Position numbers and translations under genes: made by a program. From NCBI GenBank assembly GCA_900473185.1, contig UCKU01000006.1:97258-161257 (forward strand): a DNA stretch of 64,000 nt, given 5' to 3'. Source of the DNA: Hyphomicrobiales bacterium. Its GTDB lineage: Bacteria; Pseudomonadota; Alphaproteobacteria; Rhizobiales; Rhizobiaceae. Below, piece by piece: positions 17,460-25,973 of this stretch. How positions within the stretch are numbered: the stretch's first letter is position 1; each line of letters starts with the position of its first letter. The notes beneath the pieces were generated by a model that did no database searches, was not told where the DNA came from, and saw only the letters and a program-made list of their open reading frames with translations.

Positions 17460-18785
17460 CTAGATCTTGCCATCGTCCTTGAAGACTTCTGTCCAGTCCT
17501 TCACCAAGCCGTCAAGCGCCTCTTGCGCGGTGCCGTTGCCGGCCACGACATAGTTATGAACGCGCTTCTGCATGTCCTGGAGGAGGGTCGCATAGCTCGG
17601 CTCGGCCCAGAAATCCTTCACGATCGCCATCGAGTCCAGGAAAGCCTGGGCATAGGGCTGGCTGGAAGCAAAGTCGGGAGCGTTCACCACCGACTTCAGG
17701 CAGGAATAGCCGCCGAGCTGCCACCATTTCGCCTGCACCTCGGGCTGGGCGAACCACTTGATATACTGGAGAGCAGCGTCCTTCTTGTCGGAATAGGAAA
17801 CGACCGAGATGCCCTGCCCGCCGAGCTGAGCGAAGTGCTTCTTTTCAGCCGGATTGGGGAAGAAACCGATCTTGTCGCCGCCCACCTTCTCGTCCTTGTA
17901 GAGGCCAGGCCAGGTGAAGGCGAAATTCATCTGCATCGCCACCTGGCCGGATTTGAAGGCATCGGCAGATTCGACCATGTAGACATTGGAACTGCCGGGC
18001 GGCGTGCAGCAATCATAGAGCGACTTGTAGAATTCCAGACCCTTCACCGCATCGGCAGAATTGACGAAACCTTCCATCTCATAAGGCTTTTCAGGGTTGT
18101 CGTATTGGAAACCCCAGTCATACAGCACGTTGGTCACGCCCATCGTGATGCCTTCGGAACCGCGCTCGGTGTAGATCGAAGCGCCGTAGACGGTCTTCCC
18201 GTCAATCTCACGCTTCTGGAAAAACTCGGCGATCTGCTTCAGCTCGTCATAGGTCTTGGGCGCGGCAAGATCGCGGCCATATTTTTCCTTGAATTCCTTC
18301 TGCAGTTCCGGCCGCTCGAACCAGTCCTTGCGATAGGTCCAGCCGACCACGTCGCCCATGGCAGGCAGCGCCCAGTAGTTCGGCGTATTCTTCGGCCATT
18401 CCGAGTAGCCAACCACCGTCGCCGGCACGAAGTCATCCATCTTGATGCCTTCCTTGTCGAAGAAATCGTTGAGCTTGACGTAGTGGCCGTTTTCGGCCGA
18501 GCCGCCGATCCACTGGCTGTCGCCAATGATCAGGTCGCAGAGCTTTCCATGAGAGTTCAGTTCGTTGAGAAAGCGGTCCGCATAGCTGGTCCACGGCACG
18601 AACTCGAACTTCATTTCAGTGCCGGTTTTGGCGGTGAAATCTTTCGAGAGTTCGACAAGCGCGTTGGCCGGGTCCCAGGCCGCCCAGCAGAGTGTCAGTT
18701 GATCAGCTTTTGCGAGATTGGGCAGCGCCGACGACATGATGAATGCCGAAGCCAGCCCGAGAAGGGCTTTCGATTTCTTTTGCAT
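17460..18785 (-). CDS. ABC substrate-binding protein of the dha operon
   Basis: About 441 residues, family 1 extracellular solute-binding protein. The signal peptide runs from MQKKSKALLG to a cleavage site after LAKA (about 27), so it is periplasmic. The mature part shows typical ABC-sugar-binding features such as FNEL-like and WTYRKDWFE segments. The ATG at 18785 has GGGAGGA 5 bases upstream; 13 further codons of open frame are untranslated leader. The ligand is unknown; gene order points to dihydroxyacetone, glycerol or a small ketose. It is shorter than the rhizobial glycerol-binding protein GlpV as I recall it (about 570), so it may not be that transporter. Confidence 0.9.
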   Translation of the reverse strand: MQKKSKALLGLASAFIMSSALPNLAKADQLTLCWAAWDPANALVELSKDFTAKTGTEMKFEFVPWTSYADRFLNELNSHGKLCDLIIGDSQWIGGSAENGHYVKLNDFFDKEGIKMDDFVPATVVGYSEWPKNTPNYWALPAMGDVVGWTYRKDWFERPELQKEFKEKYGRDLAAPKTYDELKQIAEFFQKREIDGKTVYGASIYTERGSEGITMGVTNVLYDWGFQYDNPEKPYEMEGFVNSADAVKGLEFYKSLYDCCTPPGSSNVYMVESADAFKSGQVAMQMNFAFTWPGLYKDEKVGGDKIGFFPNPAEKKHFAQLGGQGISVVSYSDKKDAALQYIKWFAQPEVQAKWWQLGGYSCLKSVVNAPDFASSQPYAQAFLDSMAIVKDFWAEPSYATLLQDMQKRVHNYVVAGNGTAQEALDGLVKDWTEVFKDDGKI

Positions 18786-18872
18786 ACGTTCCTCCCAGAA
18801 CCAAAGCCGGCTCCCCGCCGACATGCAAGTCCACCAATTTCAGAGAATGCCTACATGAACTCCTCAACTCTC

Positions 18873-18933
18873 ATGTTTAGCAATATGTTTAGTGATAGAC
18901 GTTTTTATAAACATTGCAAGTGACAATCGTCAC
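18873..18933. promoter_or_regulatory. Repeat cluster in the promoter region of the dha operon
   Basis: ATGTTTAG occurs at 18873-18880 and again at 18885-18892, 12 bases apart; an inverted near-copy ATAAACAT lies at 18907-18914. Next to it is the perfect palindrome GTGAC-AATC-GTCAC at 18920-18933. The cluster sits about 90 to 150 bases upstream of the binding-protein start, where operators for the operon would be expected. No regulator is assigned. Confidence 0.45.
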
Positions 18934-19097
18934 AGTCCATCATCTACCCCGTGATGATCCAGATTGCCGGCATGTCGAACAGTTCAAGAGCCTGACACGC
19001 CTGCGGACTGCCGACATGATGCCTCGAGGTCAGGACGACGCTATGGGCAGGAGGGAACGCGCCGGGTATGATCAATCAATTGTAGGGAGAGCGGCTG

Positions 19098-19655
19098 GTG
19101 TCTGTGCAGATGGATCACGGCGGGAATGTGCAACAAACGCCAGCCGGGCTTTCAGACGTGCTCGGCTTGGGCCTGTCCGTCGTTTTCTGTGGCCTGAACC
19201 CTGCACTGTCAGCAGTCCGGGACGGCCATAATTTCTCGTCTCCCAGCAACCGCTTCTGGAGGGTGCTACACCTTTCTGGCTTTACGTCGCGCCTCTTGCG
19301 CGCCGACGAAGAGCAGGAACTGCTCCAGTATGGATGCGGCATCACGGCCGCCGTCTCGCGAGCCACGAAGAGTGCCAGCGAATTGCGGCTGGACGATTAT
19401 AAAAAGGCAGCACCTCTGCTCGAAGCGAAGATAACCAAATTCGCGCCGGCTAACCTCGCCTTTCTCGGCAAGGCTGCCTTCGCAGCGATTACCGCACGGG
19501 CGGACTGCGATTGGGGAAGGCAGCGCGAGGTATTCGCCGGCGCCCACACCTGGGTTCTGCCGAACCCCAGCGGACTTAACAGAGCTTTTACCCTCGATCG
19601 ACTGACTGCGCATTACCGTGACTTGAGAGCCGAAATCCAGCCACGCGCCGGCTGA
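19098..19655 (+). CDS. mug: Mug-type G:T/U mismatch DNA glycosylase
   Basis: 185 residues. The family motifs are visible: VVFCGLNPALSAV (the E. coli Mug water-activating motif is GINPG) near residue 23 and LPNPSGLN near 155, which inserts into the helix. It removes uracil or ethenocytosine opposite guanine in the cytoplasm. The GTG start at 19098 has GGGAGAG about 7 bases upstream; ATG at 19110 is possible. It stands alone, divergent from the dha operon and convergent with the aldehyde dehydrogenase. Confidence 0.88.
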   Translation: MSVQMDHGGNVQQTPAGLSDVLGLGLSVVFCGLNPALSAVRDGHNFSSPSNRFWRVLHLSGFTSRLLRADEEQELLQYGCGITAAVSRATKSASELRLDDYKKAAPLLEAKITKFAPANLAFLGKAAFAAITARADCDWGRQREVFAGAHTWVLPNPSGLNRAFTLDRLTAHYRDLRAEIQPRAG

Positions 19656-19747
19656 GTTCCATCTGCGAGCATGCAGGTCGCAGATGCCGCCGGGCTCGTC
19701 GACAATGTCAACCGAAGCAATTTCGGCATAGCGATCCGAAGGAGAAA

Positions 19748-19780
19748 GGGAGAGCGCTGCCCCGGTGCTGGGCGCTCCCC
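19748..19780. terminator. Hairpin between convergent mug and aldehyde dehydrogenase genes
   Basis: GAGCGC (19752-19757) pairs with GCGCTC (19772-19777), extended by GGG/CCC with one bulged A. There is no T-run on either strand. Its place between convergent genes fits a two-way terminator. Confidence 0.4.
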
Positions 19781-19800
19781 TCGGCGCAAGAGGCAAGCGC

Positions 19801-21192
19801 CTAGCTTATCCCACTGAGAACGACCATCTTGTCATCGGCCATCTCCTGCATCGTCCAAGGGATACCGCCGACGCCATAACCGGACTGGCGGCGACCTGCA
19901 AACGGCATCCAGTCCGTCCTAAACGCAGTGTGGTCGTTGATGAGAACGGTGGCTGCATCCAGACGCTTCGCCGCCCGGAGTGCAACGGCAATATCAGAGG
20001 AAAATACGCTCGACTGAAACGCATAAGGCAGCGAGTTGGCACTCTGAATTGCATCGTCGAGGTTTCGGTAACCGTAGACGCAGGTCAGCGGGCCGAAGAC
20101 TTCGAGTTGCGACACCTTTGCGTCCGCCGGCGGATTGAGCAGCACCGACGGCAGCAGCGTCGTTTCCGACAGACGCCCGCCGCCGAGCTGTTTTGTTCCG
20201 GCATCAACTGCTTCCCGGATCCAGTTCGCTACCCGCTCCGTTTCGCGTGGCAGGATCAGTGGCCCCACCTCGGTTTGCTTGAGGGTCGGATCACCGACCC
20301 TAAGGGCCGCGACCTTGGCGCCAAGGTTCTCGGTGAACGCCTCCAGGATATCTTCGTGTACGAATATCCGCTGGACCGACACGCAGACCTGGCCTGCATG
20401 ATAGTAGCCACCTTTGACGATAGGACTGACGACTGCGGCCACATCCGCACTTCGATCAACGATAACAGGAGCGGCACCCCCATGTTCAAGCGCGCATCTC
20501 GTGCCTGGCGGCAGCTTGCTCTTGAGATACCAGCCGACTTTTGCAGATCCGATGAAGCTTAAAAACGCGACGCGGGCATCGGTCGCAAACGATTCAGCAA
20601 GCGCGTTGTCATCGGTAATGAAAGTCTGGCACCAGCGTTCGTCCAGGCCCGCCTCCCAAAGCAACTTCACAATTTCGGCGCACGAGATGGGCGTCGTTGC
20701 CGCAGGCTTTACAATGACGGGGCACCCGACGGCGATCGCAGGCGCAATTTGATGGACAATGAGATTGAGGGGATGGTTGAACGCTGAGATCGCCGCGACA
20801 ACACCAATCGGCTCTTTCGTTGTAAATGCCAGGCGGTTCAGGCTCGCGGCAGTCAACCCCATCGGGATTTCCTTGCCGCCGAAGTTGCGGATTTCATCGG
20901 CGGCGTTGACCAGTCCGTCAATTGCTCGCGTGACTTCGACGATCGCGTCCGCCAGAGGCTTGCCGCCTTCCCGCGCAATCGTCATCGCGAAACGATCCCT
21001 GTTGTCGTGCAGCAGTTCCGACGCCTTTCTCAGGATCGCCATGCGCTGATACGCAGGCAACCATCCGTCGCGATCGGCAAAGGCTTTCGCGGCAATATCC
21101 AGTTTGCGATAAAGTGCGGCGGCGTCATCGGTCGGCAGCTCGGTGATGAGCGCTCGATCAAACGCCTGATAAACCCTTAAGCTAAGCGACAT
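19801..21192 (-). CDS. NAD(P)-dependent aldehyde dehydrogenase
   Basis: 463 residues, class of non-phosphorylating aldehyde dehydrogenases. Oxyanion Asn in SAFNHPLN, catalytic Glu in LEHGGAAPVIV and nucleophile Cys in HAGQVCVSVQR are all present. Many relatives act on lactaldehyde, glycolaldehyde or semialdehydes; the substrate cannot be fixed here. It begins 1 base after the stop of the acetolactate-synthase-like gene, so the two act together: the thiamin enzyme may generate or consume an aldehyde or 2-oxoacid linked to this dehydrogenase. Confidence 0.9.
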   Translation of the reverse strand: MSLSLRVYQAFDRALITELPTDDAAALYRKLDIAAKAFADRDGWLPAYQRMAILRKASELLHDNRDRFAMTIAREGGKPLADAIVEVTRAIDGLVNAADEIRNFGGKEIPMGLTAASLNRLAFTTKEPIGVVAAISAFNHPLNLIVHQIAPAIAVGCPVIVKPAATTPISCAEIVKLLWEAGLDERWCQTFITDDNALAESFATDARVAFLSFIGSAKVGWYLKSKLPPGTRCALEHGGAAPVIVDRSADVAAVVSPIVKGGYYHAGQVCVSVQRIFVHEDILEAFTENLGAKVAALRVGDPTLKQTEVGPLILPRETERVANWIREAVDAGTKQLGGGRLSETTLLPSVLLNPPADAKVSQLEVFGPLTCVYGYRNLDDAIQSANSLPYAFQSSVFSSDIAVALRAAKRLDAATVLINDHTAFRTDWMPFAGRRQSGYGVGGIPWTMQEMADDKMVVLSGIS

Positions 21193-21193
21193 C

Positions 21194-22840
21194 TCATGCC
21201 TCCAGAATTGCCGGGAGCCGTTCGCGCAGCTCTTTCACCAGCACACGTTCATTCTCCGAATAATCGACGGGGACATTGATCAGATGCACGCCCCCACCCT
21301 TGAACGCATCCTCGAGAACCTGCTTGAGCTGGCCGACATCATCGACCCTCGTGCCTTTGGCGCCGTAGGATTGCGCATATTTGACGAAGTCCGGATTGCC
21401 GAATGTCATGCCGAAGTCCGGAAATTCATCCACGGCCTGCTTCCAACGGATCATTCCGTAGGCATCGTCTTCAATCACGAGAACAACAAGGTTCAGTTTC
21501 AGCCGGACGGCGGTCTCCAGCTCTTGCGAATTCATCATGAACCCGCCGTCGCCGCAGATCGCCATGACCCGCCGTCCCGGGTAAAGCATCGACGCGACCA
21601 TCGCGGATGGAAGGCCAGCCCCCATCGTCGCGAGCGCGTTGTCGAGAAGCAGAGTGTTCGCCATTTTGGTGCGATAGTTGCGAGCGAACCATATCTTGTA
21701 CATGCCGTTGTCGAGAGCAAGAATGCCATCATGGGGCATGACCTCTCTGATGTCGTGGACCAGCCTCTGGGGCGTAAACCGTTCCTCGGTCGCCCGGTCG
21801 GCGATACGATCCAGAATTCGCTCCCGCAGGTGAAGAAGCGCCTGCGCGTTCGGCAGCTTGCCTTCCAGGCGATCTGCAAGCGCCTTGAGTGACGGCCCGA
21901 TGTCACCGATGACCTCAGTCTGAGGAAAATAGACCTGCTCGACCGTTGCCGGCTGATATCCGACGTGGACGACTTTCGGACCGCCCTTGCCCATGATGAA
22001 CGGAGGTTTTTCGATCGTGTCATGGCCGATCGTGACGATCAGATCTGCCTGCTCGATGGCCTCGTGGACGTAGTCTCGCTCCGAGAGGGCCGCGGTGCCC
22101 ATATAAAGCTCGGTTCCCCCTGGAACCGTCCCCTTCCCCATCTGGGTCGTGAAATAAGGGATGCGCGTTCGAATAACGAACTGGGCGATGTCCGACGTGG
22201 ATCGAGGACGCGAGGCTGCCGCTCCGAACATGAGCAATGGACGCTTGGCCGATGCAATCAGCGCAGCCGCACGATCGAGCGCAGCGTCGCTTGCAGTCGG
22301 CAATTCAAGCTGATGCGGCGCCACCAGCGCAATGTCTTCACACTCTTCTGCAGCAATGTCTTCAGGCAGTTCGAGATGAACTGGACCAGGCCGTTCCTCC
22401 TGCGCGATCCTGAACGCCTCCCTCACCAGGGTCGGGATCATCTGCGGCGAAACGATCTGACGCGTGAGCTTGGTCAGCGGCTTCATCGATGCGATGACGT
22501 CAACGATCTGGAAGCGGGCCTGGCGCGATGAAAGAATACCCTTCTGGCCGGTGATCATCACCATGGGCATCGCGCCGAGAAGAGCATAAGCCGCTCCAGT
22601 CGACAGGTTCAGTGCTCCTGGCCCAAGCGTCGTCAGGCATACGCCAGGCTTACCCGTCAGCCGTCCGTAGGTCGCGGCCATGAACGCAGCTGCTTGCTCG
22701 TGTCGCGTGAGCACGAGTTCGATTGACGATTTGCGGATGGATTCGACGACGTCGAGGTTTTCTTCGCCTGGAATGCCGAAGATACGCTCCACGCCTTCGT
22801 TCTCAAGCGCCGCAATGAGGAGATCCGAGCCTTTGGTCAT
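21194..22840 (-). CDS. Thiamin diphosphate enzyme, acetolactate synthase-like
   Basis: 548 residues with the three-domain layout of the family: N-terminal pyrimidine-binding domain with GIPGEENLD and catalytic Glu in LTRHEQAAAFMA, a central domain, and a C-terminal diphosphate-binding domain with ICGDGGFMMNSQEL leading to EDDAYGMIRWKQ. No regulatory small-subunit gene is adjacent, which fits a catabolic enzyme (AlsS-like) or another 2-oxoacid-condensing enzyme rather than branched-chain synthesis. It is first in a two-gene unit with the aldehyde dehydrogenase. Confidence 0.87.
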   Translation of the reverse strand: MTKGSDLLIAALENEGVERIFGIPGEENLDVVESIRKSSIELVLTRHEQAAAFMAATYGRLTGKPGVCLTTLGPGALNLSTGAAYALLGAMPMVMITGQKGILSSRQARFQIVDVIASMKPLTKLTRQIVSPQMIPTLVREAFRIAQEERPGPVHLELPEDIAAEECEDIALVAPHQLELPTASDAALDRAAALIASAKRPLLMFGAAASRPRSTSDIAQFVIRTRIPYFTTQMGKGTVPGGTELYMGTAALSERDYVHEAIEQADLIVTIGHDTIEKPPFIMGKGGPKVVHVGYQPATVEQVYFPQTEVIGDIGPSLKALADRLEGKLPNAQALLHLRERILDRIADRATEERFTPQRLVHDIREVMPHDGILALDNGMYKIWFARNYRTKMANTLLLDNALATMGAGLPSAMVASMLYPGRRVMAICGDGGFMMNSQELETAVRLKLNLVVLVIEDDAYGMIRWKQAVDEFPDFGMTFGNPDFVKYAQSYGAKGTRVDDVGQLKQVLEDAFKGGGVHLINVPVDYSENERVLVKELRERLPAILEA

Positions 22841-23114
22841 GGAAGGTGCCTATCTGCTTTGATGCCGCGGTCATGGGCGACGCGATGAGAAACTTCAGAC
22901 GCTGAACATAGGTCGATTTACGCTCTGAACCAATCGCATCTTAGTGCTGATTTTGCATGCGAGATATGCTCGCAGAACCTCCCTCGGATTTGGAACTGCC
23001 AGTCGATCAAAGTCATCGACGGCGCGCGCATTGCCTGCGTGCTGCCTCTCCCATTGCCTGGCGAAGAATGCCGGCGAGACGCTGGCGAGAGGTTTGGGAT
23101 TTTCGCGGCAGGGT

Positions 23115-23945
23115 TCAACTCCCGAGCAGGATCGCGCCTGCCGTAACGATAATACAGGCGAGAATGCGCCGGGCGGTCAAGATTTCGCCAAGGAATAGCC
23201 AGCCGATCAAAACGGCGAACACAACGCTTGTTTCCCGTAGTGCGGTGATTGGGCCGGCCGGTCCGAGTGAGAAGGCGGTAACCACCACACCGTAGGCGAT
23301 CAATGCAATCAAGCCACCTCCGAGCGCCTTCCATGTGTCCGGCGCTCGAAAATCGACCCGAAGCCGCCGACGCATACCAATGAACGCAAAAGGCAGGAAC
23401 GCGCCGTAGAGGACGAGCACCCAGGCAGTATAGGCGCCGCTCTGGCCGGCCAGTCGTACGCCGATGGAGTCGACCGTTGCATAGGCGGCGATGATCGCTC
23501 CTGTCGCCAAAGCGAACAGGATGGACGAAGTGGAGGATCTGCCTTTGCCAAGGGATAGGCTCATGATCCCGAGGGCAATGAGAACGACACCTGCAATCTG
23601 GAAAGGGTTCAGGTGATCGCCCGCGACGACGAACCCGCCGAGCGTCACGAGAAGCGGCACCGTTCCGCGAACGATCGGATAGACCTGCCCGAGTTCCCCA
23701 TAACGATAGGCGGCGACGAGGAAGACGCTGTAGCCGACCTGAAGGATGGCAGAGAGAAAGATATAGGACCATGCGGCCGACGGCGGCAGCGGACAAATGA
23801 ACAGGAACGGAAGCGCGACAACTGTGCTCGCAAAGCTCATGACGGTGACGGTCCAGAGCCGATCGTCGCCGCTGCGCAGGAACGCGTTCCATGTGGCGTG
23901 AAGGACTGCGGCGAAAAGCGCCAGGCCGATGACGGCGGCGCTCAT
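23115..23945 (-). CDS. EamA/DMT family transporter
   Basis: 276 residues with about ten hydrophobic helices in two EamA repeats (about 1-135 and 140-276); the second repeat has the typical GPAGPITALRETSVVFAVL region. Inner-membrane exporter of unknown metabolite. Its start overlaps the stop of the TetR regulator gene (ATGA), so it is probably the target of that regulator. The 274 bases between it and the thiamin enzyme gene show no gene I can support. Confidence 0.87.
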   Translation of the reverse strand: MSAAVIGLALFAAVLHATWNAFLRSGDDRLWTVTVMSFASTVVALPFLFICPLPPSAAWSYIFLSAILQVGYSVFLVAAYRYGELGQVYPIVRGTVPLLVTLGGFVVAGDHLNPFQIAGVVLIALGIMSLSLGKGRSSTSSILFALATGAIIAAYATVDSIGVRLAGQSGAYTAWVLVLYGAFLPFAFIGMRRRLRVDFRAPDTWKALGGGLIALIAYGVVVTAFSLGPAGPITALRETSVVFAVLIGWLFLGEILTARRILACIIVTAGAILLGS

Positions 23946-24523
23946 TGCCGCGTCCTCGTCACCAGCAGATCGGCTGCGACCTTCCGGGCATTGTCGATCG
24001 CCTGTTTCCCTCGACCCATCTGAGCGAGCATCGTTGCCCCCTCGATCAGCATGAACAGGATCATGGCGATATGCGGCGCCTGACCCTCTTGCATCGACTG
24101 CGCCAGGATGTCCCGAATGCGGTCCTGAAGATCACGCTTCTGGCGCATGACGGCCTCGAATACCGCATGATCCCGCTCGCCGAACTCCGCGAGCGCATGC
24201 TGAAACAGGCATCCGTGAAAATCCGGACTGTCGAACCAGCGTTCATGCCAATCGAAAACTGCCATGATCTTCTCATCTGGCGTCATTGCGGTTTCCGAAA
24301 GCCGGTCGAGCTGGCGTTTGAACCGATCCGTCCGCCAGTTCAGGACCTCGACAATCAGGCCGTCCTTGCTGGGAAAATGCCGATACATAGTCATCTTGGC
24401 GACCTCGGCCTCGGCAATGATCCGGTCTATGCCGGTGGCGTGGAAGCCGTCGCGCTTGAACAGGGTATAGGCAGTTTCAATGATGTGCTGACGTTTCTCG
24501 ATGGCAATGGCGCGGCGTGGCAT
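23942..24523 (-). CDS. TetR family transcriptional regulator
   Basis: About 193 residues. The N-terminal HTH reads IIETAYTLFKRDGFHATGID then AKMTMYRHFPSKDGLI, typical of TetR; the C-terminal ligand domain is helical (LAEFGERDHAVFEAVM). MPRRAIAIEKRQ at 24523 is the natural start, although its ribosome site is weak; the frame is open 11 codons upstream. It shares a transcript with the EamA transporter and probably represses it. From 24524 to 24731 I see only the promoter side of this gene. Confidence 0.88.
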   Translation of the reverse strand: MPRRAIAIEKRQHIIETAYTLFKRDGFHATGIDRIIAEAEVAKMTMYRHFPSKDGLIVEVLNWRTDRFKRQLDRLSETAMTPDEKIMAVFDWHERWFDSPDFHGCLFQHALAEFGERDHAVFEAVMRQKRDLQDRIRDILAQSMQEGQAPHIAMILFMLIEGATMLAQMGRGKQAIDNARKVAADLLVTRTRQ

Positions 24524-24731
24524 CGCGAAAATCCAAATGATACAGACCTGTCTCACTCATATGTTAATTAACAGCTTTGGTCAATGAGCGTCGGAATATC
24601 GGGATGGCAGCAACGCCTTCAGCATCGGCATCGGATGCTTGAAATGGGCGTGACGCGGATCGAGATCGGACCAGGCGGATAGGATGCCGATCAGCGGTTT
24701 GCCGGCTCAATCACCGATGTCCTATTGGCTC

Positions 24732-25208
24732 TCACAGACATGCCGACATGCCTCCATCCACGTAAAGTATGTGACCATTGACATAGCTTGAGGCGTCCGA
24801 GGCAAGAAAAATACAGGCGCCCGTCAGTTCCTACAGTCTGCCCCACCGGCCGGCCGGCGTGCGCCGCCCGATCCAGCTCGAAAACTCGGTATCGGCAACG
24901 AGCGCTGCGTTGAGCGGCGTATCGAAGTATCCGGAGGCGATGGCATTGACTGCCAGCCCATGGCGGGCCCAGTCGGTCGCCATGCCTTTGGTGAGATTGC
25001 CGAGGGCGCAATTCCCGGTCGGGCGAGCGCGGTCTGGATCGAAGCGATGTTGATGATCTTGCCGCGCCCGCGTGCGATCATGTGGCGTGCGACGGCCCGA
25101 CCTTGAAGGCGCCGGAGACATTTGTTCGCATCAGCAGTTCGAACACATCGGGTTCGAACTCCCCCAGCGGGGCGCGATGCTGCATGCCGGCATTGTTGAC
25201 GAGAATAT
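24732..25208 (-). pseudogene. Short-chain dehydrogenase relic (gluconate 5-dehydrogenase-like)
   Basis: Pieces of one SDR are readable in different minus-strand frames: DILVNNAGMQHRAPLGEFEP (NNAG motif), then GRGKIINIAS, then LTKGMATDWARHGLAVNAIA, then after an in-frame [22 protein letters not shown] and VDGGMSA before a TGA at 24732-24734. The first about 80 residues, with the Rossmann GxxxGxG, are missing, and the stretch that should carry the catalytic YxxxK is deleted between ARPG and GNLTKG. It cannot be functional. It ends at the junction with the LacI relic at about 25208. Confidence 0.8.
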
Positions 25209-25884
25209 CGTCGAAAACAGCAAGCGGGAGGAAGAACTCATCGAGACGCTGCTGCCGCATCGGGTCGACGGGATCATCGTTTGCAGCGCGCGACTGCCCG
25301 ATGCAGCACTTCATAAGGCGCTTGCGCCTCACCGAGCCGTGGTGCTCATCAACCGCGAGGCGCCCAACGCAGTCGCCGGAACCATCGTTACGGATTACGA
25401 GACCGGAGCGTCCCATGCCATCGACCATCTGGTCGAGCGCGGGCGCCGCAGGATCGCGATCATTCGTTTGGGCGGCAAGAGCAGTCTCGTCGGCTTTCGC
25501 AAGACGCTCGCGGCCCACGGGCTGAAGGCACAGGGCATCGTCTATTGCGATCCCACCGCGGCCGGCGGACAGGCGGCCGCTGCGCAATTGCTGACGGAAG
25601 CGCCTGAGATCGATGCCCTCGTTTGCTACAACGACCTCAATGCGATCGGCGCCATGAAGGCCTGCCGGGCCGCCGGGATTTCGATCCCCGGGCAAATCGC
25701 CCTGATCGGTTTCGACGACATTCCGACCGCCGAGTTGCTGTCTCCGGCGCTGACCACTCTGCGAGTGCAAAAGCGGGAGATGGGAGAGGAAGCCGTGCGT
25801 TTGCCGCTCAGCCGCATCGCAACGAAAAACCGCCAGCACGCCATTGTCATTGTCCCCGAACTCATCGTCCGCGAAACGACCTGA
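25209..25884 (+). pseudogene. LacI family regulator lacking its DNA-binding domain
   Basis: From NSKREEELIETLLPHRVDG to the stop, the frame is the ligand-binding domain of a LacI/PurR regulator, with GFDDIPTAELLSPALTTLRV near the end. The helix-turn-helix and about the first 100 residues are absent. The frame is open leftwards to 25072, but that part is antisense to the SDR relic. It would lack DNA binding and is most simply a truncated gene. It lies just upstream of the fucosidase gene, whose regulator it may once have been. Confidence 0.75.
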
Positions 25885-25973
25885 ACGCCACCAGAGCATG
25901 ACGCCGAAAAGTGTGAGCGGTTTCGGACTCATCATGCTCCGACTCTTAAAGTTTGGAACAGGAGGAGCATTCC

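Noticed and set aside
18873..18892. Two-copy ATGTTTAG repeat as a CRISPR or iteron array
   Set aside because: Only two short copies with a 4-base spacer; better read as regulator half-sites.
17523..18923. 466-codon plus-strand open frame opposite the dha binding protein
   Set aside because: It mirrors a high-GC gene on the other strand, has no motifs or ribosome site, and the minus-strand protein has a signal peptide and clear family.
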